Assembly (NCBI GenBank): GCA_027604505.1
Contig: JADIIX010000008.1
Span: forward strand, 223,362 to 287,361
Origin: Gonapodya sp. JEL0774
Taxonomy: Eukaryota; Monoblepharomycota; Monoblepharidomycetes; Monoblepharidales; Gonapodyaceae
Direction of reading: 5' to 3'
DNA: 64,000 nt
How positions within the stretch are numbered: position 1 is the stretch's first letter; the number at the start of each line of letters is the position of its first letter. Made by a program: the position numbers and the translations under genes. Below are positions 21,780-31,287 of this stretch, piece by piece. Below the pieces are notes generated by a model, which saw only the letters and a list, made by a program, of their open reading frames with translations, did not search any database and was not told where the DNA came from.

Positions 21780-22957
21780 TCATGTAGTCACTTCTTCAAG
21801 GTTTGTCTTCACACGAAAGCCAGCAATGTAGATCACCAGTCCTTTGAATGATGTTCGTCGCATGTAACCAAAAATGTACAACAAGACCACAGCGATCACA
21901 AAAGGAACGATGACCCAACTGCATGTTCTTGTAGCAACGACGAGCTACGTCAGCCGTCAATAGAAAGCATTGAGCTGAACTTGGATAGGAGGCGTGCATT
22001 CAGTTGTTTGAAGAGATCTCACCGTGTCAATATCCAACGATGTTCCTACGATGAGGATTACGATGCCCGCACAATGTGCTAGTAGAGATAAGCCGATGAA
22101 TGCTGTCTAATACGTCAAGATTAGAAAGTCCGCAAAACTTTACTCCCGAGTCGACTTTCCAGCGGCGACGACCCACCAGAATCACACAATCTCGACGCAT
22201 GGAGATACTCTCTTTATAATAGAGGGCGAAATAATCTGGATCTGGGCTTGGAAAGTGATATCCGGTCGACGAGGTCCGCTCCGTCTCAAAACGTTCCGCT
22301 TCACTCGATTCGACCTGACTCCTCAACGCCGAGGCAGGAAGTGTCGCAGCCACCCTCTTGATCCGATCCAGCGGTATCTGGCCTCTGAAAAGCGTGTACA
22401 CGAGAGGGTCTATTCTTGGCAGGAGCGTGGTGATGAAGAGGAATCCGATGCATCCTGTGGTCACGGCGTTGTCCAATAGTGTGAGCCGAGCATTGTCAGT
22501 TACAAGTCCGAGTACGGCAGATGAGACAAACGAAATCAACAGCTGAGATTATTAAATGATGGAGACACGGCCGATTCGTCGGTTTGAACCGCGTGAAATC
22601 TACTTTTGGAATACCCACTCACAATGATCAAGACGTAGTCAGTCCGGCCATACCATATCCGCTTAAAAATGGACCGCAAAAGTGGTGGAACGCCCGATAT
22701 GATGAGAGCGAGCGAGTTGCTGAGATAGATCTGATTGAAGTGTCGGTCAGAAATGACAAATGCCGATCTTAGTCTCGAAACAATGTCATCGGGCAAAGGT
22801 TTTGAGACAAACGCTCCGATCACACCTTGAGAACGTAGTAAAGACCAAGAGGCACTCCGACGTCAAAGGCGACTTCCAACACCTTGAAAATAGTGGAGGA
22901 GTTTCTCCTCCACCACGATTCACGGAGCTTTAGTTCGCTCGACGAACTTATTTCCAT
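21780..22957 (-). CDS. VC0807-like multi-pass membrane protein, copy B
   Basis: Paralogue of the gene at 18323-19463. ATG at 22957 gives MEISSSSELKLRESWWRRNS, then FKVLEVAFDVGVPLGLYYVL. Further exons: IYLSNSLALIISGVPPLLRS; TDYVLIIVSG; LISFVSSAVLGLVTDNARLT with LLDNAVTTGCIGFLFITTLL and DPLVYTLFRGQIPLDRIKRV; a Ser/Glu-rich loop ending HFPSPDPDYFALYYKES; AFIGLSLLAHCAGIVILIVG; LVVATRTCSWVIVPFVIAVV; and YMRRTSFKGLVIYIAGFRVK with stop at 21780. Six or seven hydrophobic helices. Copies A and B share intron positions, so they arose by duplication of a genomic segment rather than by retroposition. Function unknown. Confidence 0.72.
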
Positions 22958-23666
22958 CACGGTAAGCGCAGAAATTCGGGGCTTTCTTCCACGTTTTCAT
23001 TCCCCGTGGAAATCAATTATAAATACTTTCGGCTTGTTGGTGTCGCTGAGTGTGCCAGGATCTGCGGCCTTCCGCGGATGTTGACCACACAGCCCATGCA
23101 CGTACCAGGTGAGGAAAACGGTGGTCGACGTGGAATACAATTGTCAAACGTTTTTTGGTTGGAAAAGTAGAAAACGTGTCGTTGCCCGAGCTTGATCTGT
23201 CATATCGGTGGCTTGGACACTTCATTTCTCACCTCGGAGCGGTCGCGAGCGAGGGCGAACGTAGTTCATATGAGCGGACTTGGAGGGAGGACTCTCCTGG
23301 TTTTCTTCCGTAAAGACAATTCTTCAACGTTATGGTTGTGACTGCCAGTCCCTGAATGTACGTATGTCTCTGATCGCATGAAAGACCAACGCATGAAATT
23401 TCAACCATCTTGACTACTCTTTCTGTGCGCTCCCTTCATCATTTCCTCTTCTTCACCTCCGCGACTCGCTGAGGGAGGAGAAGGAGTGGGGGAAGGGATT
23501 CATTTTGCTGTTAATCATCGTGCTCGCGGACACCCAGTGCAATCTTCCAAATGAAAATAAAATTTAGTTTTACTTTATTTTGTCGAAACCTCCATGTTTC
23601 ATTATCGTCAAATATCATGTAAAGTCCGCCCCTCTTGCCCCGCACTCCCGCCTTCCACCAACCTAC
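22958..23666. other. Intergenic, VC0807-like B to HtrA2-like
   Basis: About 700 nt between two minus-strand genes. No gene or clear element seen; base composition changes from mixed to strongly GC-rich at about 23620, where the HtrA2-like gene ends. Confidence 0.4.
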
Positions 23667-26480
23667 TCACAATCCCCCACCAACCCCGCCTCCCACAACC
23701 CTGCCGGGCACCACCGTCACCACCCTCTCCTCCCTCGGCCCATGCACGCTCCTCCCGTCCATCCCTCCCGCCTCCTTGTCTTTCCCACCCCCACTCCAAC
23801 TCCGCCCCCCTTTCTCCTCCTTTACCACGCCGATCCTCACAGGCGCCCCGCCACCCACCCACCCCACCCTCTGCACAAACCCGTACCAGTCTTTCACCGG
23901 GTACCCGTCCGCCCGCACGATCACGTCGCCGGCACGCAAGCCGGCCTCGTACGCAGGGGACCCGGGGAGCACCTTGGTCAGCCTGGCGCCGGACTTGGTG
24001 CTACTGTGGCCGAGTCCGTACCCGTACGTTTCGTCCCCCTCCACGCCCCAAAAGCCGCGCTCGATGCCCTGTCCCTGGCCCCGACACACCATCCTTCTCA
24101 CCCCCTCCCGCCACCCTTTATCCACCCCGACGGCGAACCCCACCCCTTCCCCGCCTTGCGCTTCGACCCGCACGGTGGCGACACCCACGACCTCCCCCGC
24201 GGCCGTGAAGACCGGCCCGCCGCTGGATCCTGGGAATAAAGGGGTGGTGGTTTGGAGGAAGCGGAGTCGAGGGTCCGCGCGGTGGACAGAGGATGGCGGT
24301 CGTGGGGGGTGGGAGCACGTGCCGGAGGAGAGGGTGTAGTGGAGGCCGAGGGGGTGGCCGAGGGTGAGGAGGGGTGAGGCGGTGCTGGAGGGCGCGGATG
24401 ATTGTCGCGAGAGATGAGCGGTGAGTTGTCGGTGTCTCCGAGCGCCGACGAAACACAAACGAAACACCTCAACCCCTCACGCTTTCCCCCCCTCCACCCT
24501 CCATCTACCTACCGAACCTTCCCCGCATCCCCCAGCGTCACCGGCGTCCACTCCTCCTCCTCCTCCTTCTCGTCTCCGTCTCCCGTCCGCCTCGCAGGCC
24601 CGTTCCAGTCGATCCGCACCACAGCAAGATCCGCTGGCACGTCGATGGCGTGTATATGGGCAGGGTACGTGCGGCCGGTGTGGGTCGTGACGGTGAGCTA
24701 GGGTGGATTGAGTCGAAAGTCGGACGAGGAGTGAGTGCGAATCAAAGAAGAACCACTAGTACAAGTGACACCTCAAGTGTCACCATCCACCGGTATCCCA
24801 TGATCATGCTAACGCCCTGTCCCTGTAACATCCCCACCGCACCGTACTCACCCCCCTCCCGACCCCCCCGCCCACCGCGTCTTCCACCACATGTGCGTTC
24901 GTGACGATGAAACCCGTGGAGGAAATAAAGAAGCCCGCGCCGAGGGAGAGGGGGGGGTGGGGGGGGTGAGCTGGGGTGTGGGGATCGCCGGTGGTGGAAG
25001 GGAATGGGGAAGAGGGAGAGGTGATAAGGGTGGTCCGGTGAGAGTAGAGGTGGGGGACCATCACGTGCGCGGAAGGAAGGAGTGATAGGGTGAAAAGAAT
25101 GCTCCATGCCACGAGTTGCCGCGGTTGTTCCCACTACTCACCCCCAACCTCAACCACCACCGTACTCCTCTTCACATCCTCCACCACATCCTCGACCGAC
25201 CTGTCCTTCCCATTCGCAAGCCCATGCCCGTGCCCGTGCCCTTTCTCCTGCCCGTAGAACTCGTCCGCGGTGCCGTTGTCGGAAAGGGAATCGGAATCGG
25301 AATGGGACTCGGGGTGGGACCCAGGGTGGCGGAGGTGGGCGCACGAGGAGGGGTGGAGGCCTGGGCTGAAGCGGGCTGAACGGGGACTGTTGGGGGGTTG
25401 GGGTGTTTGGGGCAGTTGAGAGAGTGGAACGAGGTGGTCAGAGTGAGCAGCAAGCCGTGGGAGTTAGTCATTCCTCATTCGTCGACGAAGAAGAAAAACG
25501 AAAAGTATGGTACAACACTGATGAACGATGTGGAATGGATCGGATAATCGTGCCCATACTCCACTCCAGTTTGTAGCTAGCACATTGTCCATGGCCCATA
25601 CCTCCATACCACGGTCCAAATAACCATAATGCACCAAGGTCTTTATGACCATACGGGTACAATGGCCATACGGGTACCAAGGTTCATAGGACCATACGGG
25701 TACCACCGTCCAAATGACCATACAGCACCAAGGACCATATGGCCTCCGACCGAAATGGGTGAACTGGTCAAAAAATGGCCGTCCGTGGAACGGAGAGGTC
25801 TCTCCCTGCGGGCAAGCCCGCACCATCTCGCTGACCCTCGCACGGACTCACCCAGAAGAGGAGGAGTAACCGTTTGCGGTGACGACGAGGAGAGCGTCGA
25901 GTTCGTCAGTCGAGGTTGGAGGTTGTGGTGCGTTGCGGGCATGGTTGTTGGTGTGTTGAGACGATGGAGAGGAGGAGGAAGACGATTTGCTGCTGTCGGA
26001 GATGTGCTGGATGGGGACAGCGGGTGTAGAGGAAGCAGCGTGTTGTGGAGACCAGTTGACCTGGTCGAGTCTGAGGGGTGCTTGCGGGGAGAGGGAGGGG
26101 TCCGAGTCCGAGTCTGGGTGTTGGGGGTGGGAATGGTTGGGACCGAATATGTGGTGGAGAGAGAGAAGAGAAGAGAAAGTGAAGAGAGCAATGAGTGGTG
26201 CATTTGAAGGGAGCGTCCGTGGTTTTTGGTGTTGGTGTTGGTTTTGGTGTTGGTGTCGGGATTGGCTGTGTCGAGTGAATGTCTGTTGAGACGAGTTGCG
26301 GACCGTGGTTTGTCGGGAGCGGACTGTGCGAGCTTGCCGTGGTGCGGTAGTGACCGACACGGCAGAAACGGCAGACAGCGCGCGAGAAGCAACACGAACA
26401 CGGGCAGCGGGAACGGCTGCATGAGCTGCTGAAGCCGAGGTCGCGGCCCGGGAGACGGTGATTGAGGAGAGCGACGACAT
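23667..26480 (-). CDS. HtrA2/Omi-like mitochondrial serine protease with PDZ domain
   Basis: Trypsin-fold HtrA protease for quality control, probably in the mitochondrial intermembrane space. ATG at 26480 opens a basic, Ser/Ala/Arg-rich presequence (MSSLSSITVSRAATSASAAH, then SRALSAVSAVSVTTAPRQAR), followed by one membrane helix (APLIALFTFSSLLSLHHIFG). A 465-nt intron (25387-25851) joins in phase to an exon reading SDSDSLSDNGTADEFY, then SVEDVVEDVKRSTVVVEVG. The protease follows: SLGAGFFISSTGFIVTNAHV (catalytic His codon 24891-24893), PADLAVVRIDWNG (Asp) and PLFPGSSGGPVFTAAG (Ser near 24220). The PDZ domain has VLPGSPAYEAGLRAGDVIVR. Catalytic triad intact. The gene is much richer in G/C than its neighbours and codes long Pro/His and Gly runs. 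Exon edges in the middle are approximate. Confidence 0.83.
25594..25743 (+). repeat. Degenerate minisatellite in HtrA2-like intron 1
   Basis: Six to seven imperfect copies of a unit built on ACCATACGGGTACCA, spaced 17-26 nt, for example at 25648, 25665, 25690, 25717 and 25733, with variants CCATAATGCACCA and CCATACAGCACCA. Between the cores a second element, CAAGGTTCATAGG/CCGTCCAAATG, alternates. The whole array lies within the 465-nt first intron. Confidence 0.75.
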
Positions 26481-27330
26481 AAATTGGGTTGGGTTGGCAA
26501 GTGAGCCAACTACAAAGCATGCGGATGCGGATGAAACAAAGTATGTACGAAAGTCACGGTTAGGATGAGAACGCACAAAAGACAACGCGACGGTCGCAAG
26601 TTCGCAGTCGCTTGAGGGCTCACGTTCACGTTTCGGAACTGAGCAAATACGACGTTAGGGACTCGCGGTGGCAGAGGTTGGCGGGAGATAAGAACCACCA
26701 GGAACAAGCAGGCGGGCGAACGGAATGAAGAATGACACAAGTGGGCAGTGACGGTGTTGGGCTGCCGTGTCTCCGCGTCGTGTCTTTCCTGGTTTTCGTG
26801 TCTCGCAGTTCGATGGATTCTGTCCGTCTCGATCGCCAATTTCTAAGCCAGCGCCGATTCGGTTGGGCTGCTTCCTTCTGTTCTTTGTGTTGCGGGGTTT
26901 CTGGTGCTTAATTTTTTTGGTGACTTGGGCTCCTCATGTGCCTCGAATGACTCACGACTCTGCCACCCTCAAGAGGGTGTCCACCCCGCACATAAATATA
27001 TGCAATTAATTCACTATTTAACACAGCAACATTTTACATGAGAGAATTGTAGATATCATGTAGCTCTCAAGAGTTTGGTGGACCAGCGATCGGCAGACGA
27101 GTCCACGGGCAGCCAGTATGAAACTTGTCCTTGAAATGGCTCCCGTCTGGCACATATTCATGATATGTACATGCATGCAAAGAAAAACGAGCTGCAAGCC
27201 ATTTCTGACCCCTCTTTGATGGATGGAGAGTGGGGGCTGTGAGGGGTGTGAGCTACATAGTGCCGAATTCCTTGTACTACCTGAATCCACCTCCCGTCCC
27301 AGATACACACAAACGCAGGAATCTACAATA
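26481..27330. other. Divergent intergenic region, HtrA2-like / MYND
   Basis: About 850 nt between two divergent genes, so it should carry both promoters. The frame upstream of the HtrA2-like ATG stays open to 26585 but lacks a better start. A/T-rich near 26990-27030. No defined motif recognised. Confidence 0.4.
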
Positions 27331-27977
27331 ATGTTTACCCCCGCTCGCCCAGGAGGCCGCGTCCGCTTCATGGATCCGACTCCCTACTTGGCGAATCGGA
27401 ACCCAAACAACCCCTACGATATTTCCTTCGTCGGGCCAGACAACAGAATGTATTGTTACCACGTTGGTGTGTCAAGCGCTCTCTCTCTCTCTCTCTCTCG
27501 GCTCTCGCTGGATAGATCGATCGATTCGGTCCTTTCGGGAACCTAGCTGCTCATGGCCCCCGCATTCATGGACTAACGCTTCCCCTGTGACCGCAAGTAC
27601 TGCCACGACTGTGCCGTCGATTTCACCGACGGCAACGACATCACCACGGGCCACGAGATCAAGTACAGGTGCAACAACTGCTCCCTCGAAGCCGACGCGG
27701 GCACCAAGCTCATGCGGTGTGCCCGGTGCTTGAACGCGTGGTACTGCTCCAAAGACTGTGAGTGCCGTGAGCGAACCAACAGAGTGACGTGTTTTCATTT
27801 TCACCCCCGGGGTTTCGCTTCCCACTTTCCATGGTGGCTCTCCTGATCCTTCAACTTACTTTCACCGTTGGTCCGCGGTCCGGCACGACAGGTCAGAAGG
27901 AAGCGTGGCCAGACCACAAGCCAGATTGCCGCCGACCTGCCCAGGACGTGGCCGTGGCACCCCGGTCGTCGAAATGA
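27331..27977 (+). CDS. Small MYND zinc-finger protein
   Basis: Short protein of about 125 residues whose C-terminal half is a MYND zinc finger, a protein-interaction module in transcriptional corepressors and scaffolds. Exon 1 (27331 to about 27462) gives MFTPARPGGRVRFMDPTPYL and PDNRMYCYH. Exon 2 (27598-27757) has YCHDCAVDF, then YRCNNC, MRCARC and WYCSKDC. Exon 3 (27892-27977) adds QKEAWPDHKPDC and a short tail. The ligand pattern CxxC-CxxC-YCxxxC-HxxxC is complete, with an additional CxxC pair upstream. The exon 2-3 junction (gact^gtcag) is exact in phase; the exon 1 donor is less clear (GTTGGT or GTGTGT). A (CT)10 tract lies in intron 1. Partner unknown. Confidence 0.72.
27479..27498 (+). 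repeat. (CT)10 microsatellite
   Basis: Ten perfect CT dinucleotides just after the first exon of the MYND gene, inside intron 1 close to the donor. Confidence 0.95.
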
Positions 27978-28660
27978 CAACTTCACATGATGTGCCGTGT
28001 GAGTCGTGGGAGGGTGTACGCACATCGCGCGAATCACATGTATGTATACGTACATGTGGATAATTTCGTAAACTTTTGTTTGGCGTTTTCACATTTTTGT
28101 ACATGGCACGAAATAATCCAACTGTAATAATGCCTCGCGTATTTTTTTTGGTATGATTGTAACGCACAGAGAGTTTTGTCCCCACTCATGTGGATTCTCC
28201 ATCCCAGCTCAACCCATGCTGATCGGTAGCGTGACCCTTTCCCGATCGGACAAACAAATTCATCCCATCTTCCGATTCCCACCGAAAAGGAAAGCAGCGA
28301 CAGACAAAACAGCGCGGAAAAAACATTGGCACGGTGAGCTTGTTCTAATTGAAATCTGGCTCAAGGGAGTGCGGTTTTCAGGGCTTTCGGGGACAGCTCG
28401 CTGTTTGAGAGCTCCTTTTCAACTGTCACGTTTGGTGAACCCCGATCGCGAAGAAATTCCACAATCATTCGTTTTCTGCTTCCCGCTCGCCTCCACCATC
28501 CACGGAAGTTCCCCCGGACCTGATTCACGAGCTCAGCACGCTGCGTTCCGGCCGTCGGATTGAATGTTTGTTCCGTGGTTGTGGTCCCATCGATCCGCGT
28601 AATCGTTGCCATTTTCATGCTCAGTCGGAAGAAAACCACCTGCCACTGCCATTGCCCACC
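27978..28660. other. Intergenic, MYND to Ser/Pro-rich membrane protein
   Basis: About 680 nt between two plus-strand genes. An A/T-rich 3' region (28050-28160) is followed by leader-like DNA. No gene recognised. Confidence 0.4.
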
Positions 28661-30829
28661 ATGTCATCGTCCGAATTGGAGAACTCGGACGTGCAAGGCT
28701 TAGTCAGGGCCGACGGTGGTGCACCGAACCCCACCGGTCGCGACCTCAGAGCTCCGTCAGAGTGCACCGCGGGGACCTCCGAGCATCCCACCTTGGCACA
28801 CCGGGACACCCACCGTGCCGATCGGCAGGCAAGACCTCTGGTCCTGCTCCCGAACCCCCTTTCCGCTCGGTTGGACGCCCTGCTGGGATCCGTCCATGAC
28901 GACCCCTCTCTCGTACCCCACTCCCGCGACGATACCAACATCGACACAATCGTCATTCCGATCCTCTTGTTGTCCGTGGCTGCCGCCCTCATCGGCGCGG
29001 CGGTCGCTGCCTCGTTCGTGGTGAGCACAGAGCGGTCAGGCCCCGGACCCGCTTTCCATCGACTCCCATCTCACCGCCCGACCGTCTCCTCACTATAGCG
29101 CCGTTCCCATCGCGTTTTTCGAACAAATACCCGCGCTGCGGCTTTGCATGCACAGAGACAGTCGGGACGGCACATGGTGGCCGCAGCCGGATCCAAAACG
29201 ACGGTCCTTCACGCTCCACCGAAACCTCGACCAGACACCGTGATGCTGGAATTCAGGCCATATGTTCGACTGTACAGGCTTCTCATGTACCGTCTCGGTG
29301 GAATTTTCTTCCGAAGTGTGGCTTGGTTCGAGACTGGACCGTCCCAGGCTGTACCTTCTCCATTTTCGCCTCATGTAACAAGTCCACCAGCTTCACTCTC
29401 TACTCGTACATCAGACTCGATGTCTACTCGTCCACCTCATCCGCGTCGTTTGAGTAGTCTCCGGTCAAGAAGGAATACGTCCCCCACTGCTCACTCCGTG
29501 GTCGAAATGAGCGCCGCGGAGCTCAACACCAAGTTGCCTCGCGAGACGAAACCAAAATCCGCGGTGTTAACCTCGAATACAAATCATCTGCAACAGAGCA
29601 AGCTGAATAGTCCCGTACGGCAGGGCGCTGCTGCTTCACGGGGCAAGACCGCACCCTCCTCTCCTGCCGCAAGTCCCGTACCTCCACCTTCGATTCTTCC
29701 AACCCTTCCAGAGAATCCGCAATCACCTCTTACTCCCCACCTTTCACCTCCTGTCCCGCGGTCAAAATTATCAACGCGTCATCGCAAAGCCCTGTCAACA
29801 CCGACCACAATGGGCGGTCCGACGGTAAAGACGAACACAATAAATTCGGCAGGGGACCTTCCTCATCCAGTCCGCGCTACAAGCGAATGGGTTGCCCCGG
29901 TGGTTCCAGTTTGTGCCGAGGTACAGAAAGGAGCGGATATGAGCGGTGAAGCGAAGCCAGACTGGCTTCAAATGGGATCACGCCCGAGTGGAACAATGTC
30001 TTTTGAACCAGTCAAACCAATAGTGACATTGACGAGTACAGATCCTAAAGAACCAGCGTACGCTGTGGCTATCTCAGAAACCGTCGCTGAGAATACAGCT
30101 GGTGAAGGCAGCCCCAGGACCGCAAGCCCGCTGTTTTGGTCTCGCATATTGTCAGACCCACCAAACAGTGCAGATCCAGATGGCATGGTGGGCCTGGTCT
30201 CGAACCCACAATCACCCTTGCCCTCTTCTCTGTCATCGAACTATGCCCTTCGTTCTGTGTCGTCACCGTTTTCTCTCCCTAGACTGCCCATATCGCTCGA
30301 TACCTCTTTTCGCCAGAGCGCTTCTTCTCTATCGGACCTCACTCCGCCCCCGAGCCCAAAAGCAGTACCACAGCAATCAGACTTTCAATGGAGAGGAGTG
30401 TCAGACATTGCAGAGTCACCCACCAGTCCCTCCCAGCGGGTGACACCACCAGCTGAAGAAGGATACTCACACGACTATGCTGCGTGGACTTCCGTCGTTG
30501 GTTTGACGGTGCCAATCCGAGCGCAGCATTCGAGCTTCACAAATGCTGATTCGGCGGGTTTGCACAGGCTAGCAAGTTGTCAGGTGGAGCCGAGTACCAC
30601 GGATCGCCGAAGCGCACAGATCCGGGGTGCAAAGCCCCGCATTCACTTTGACGGTCTACGGCTCTTCAGCTCTACTCCGACCCAGCAGCCGTTTTCATCG
30701 CAATCGATCGAAAGGTCGACACTACCAGAGAGGAACGTTCCCGTTCTCCCTTTGGAACTCATTTCGCTCGAAGTGGATCGTATCGATGGTGGACAAGGGA
30801 AGGATTGGAGGCCTATTCCGAGGTGGTAG
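28661..30829 (+). CDS. Single-pass membrane protein with long Ser/Pro-rich tail
   Basis: Unrecognised protein of 677 residues. The ATG at 28661 (ccaccATGt) is chosen for its context; an open frame runs from 28568. Exon 1 (28661-29020) codes a polar 95-residue N-terminus and one hydrophobic helix starting TIVIPILLLSVAAALIGAAV, ending at the intron. The 135-nt intron (29021-29155) is phase 0, and exon 2 begins RQSGRHMVAAAGS. The remaining 550 residues are low-complexity Ser/Pro/Thr with many SP/TP and RxxS sites (for example SLSDLTPPPSPKAVPQQSDF), consistent with a phosphorylated cytoplasmic tail, though topology is inferred. No domain recognised. It may be a cell-surface sensor or polarity protein; this is a guess from shape only. 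It converges on the dynein gene. Confidence 0.6.
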
Positions 30830-31287
30830 GTTAGTCGTATGCGTACAAGTGACACGTGTCAAAGGGCGTGTTGACTGGATGACACCATGCATTTCTGTGC
30901 GTAATGATGCTATGGGGAACAGCCACTGCTTGCTACAACTTTGAAGAGAGGTGTTTCCGTGAAGAACTTCTCATCTTGAATGGATCTTGTGTGATGTGTA
31001 GGTTGCAATATTGCGCTCCTGCAGGCAGGAAGCTGGCTTCTTTCTCTCCATTCTGTAACTAGAGCCTGTAAATAAGTGTTACGGGAGTCCATTATTGGTT
31101 TTATACCAGGATGCAAGTTTAATAGTATAATTGATCACACCAAAGCCATGTTTCGAATCAACCACCGGATCTGGACGCAGCTTATGCAACAGTTCTATGA
31201 TACCCTGGACTATGGCACTTCCATTAAGCATGCAACACACAGAAATATCATTTTGTATAAATTAGAGTTGCTTATAGCGATAAGTCA
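30830..31287. other. Convergent intergenic region
   Basis: About 460 nt between two converging genes; it should hold both 3' UTRs. A/T-rich toward the dynein side. No further element seen. Confidence 0.45.

Noticed and set aside
25172-25471. Minus-strand ATG at 25471 (MTNSHGLLLTL) as the HtrA2-like start, a signal-peptide-like beginning
   Set aside because: Its frame does not lead into the conserved SVEDVVEDV exon. The exon starting at 26480 joins in phase across a GTGAGT...ACAG intron and gives a presequence and membrane helix as expected for HtrA2.
25560-25760. Repeat array as a possible CRISPR
   Set aside because: Eukaryotic intron; units are degenerate, very short and have no regular unique spacers.
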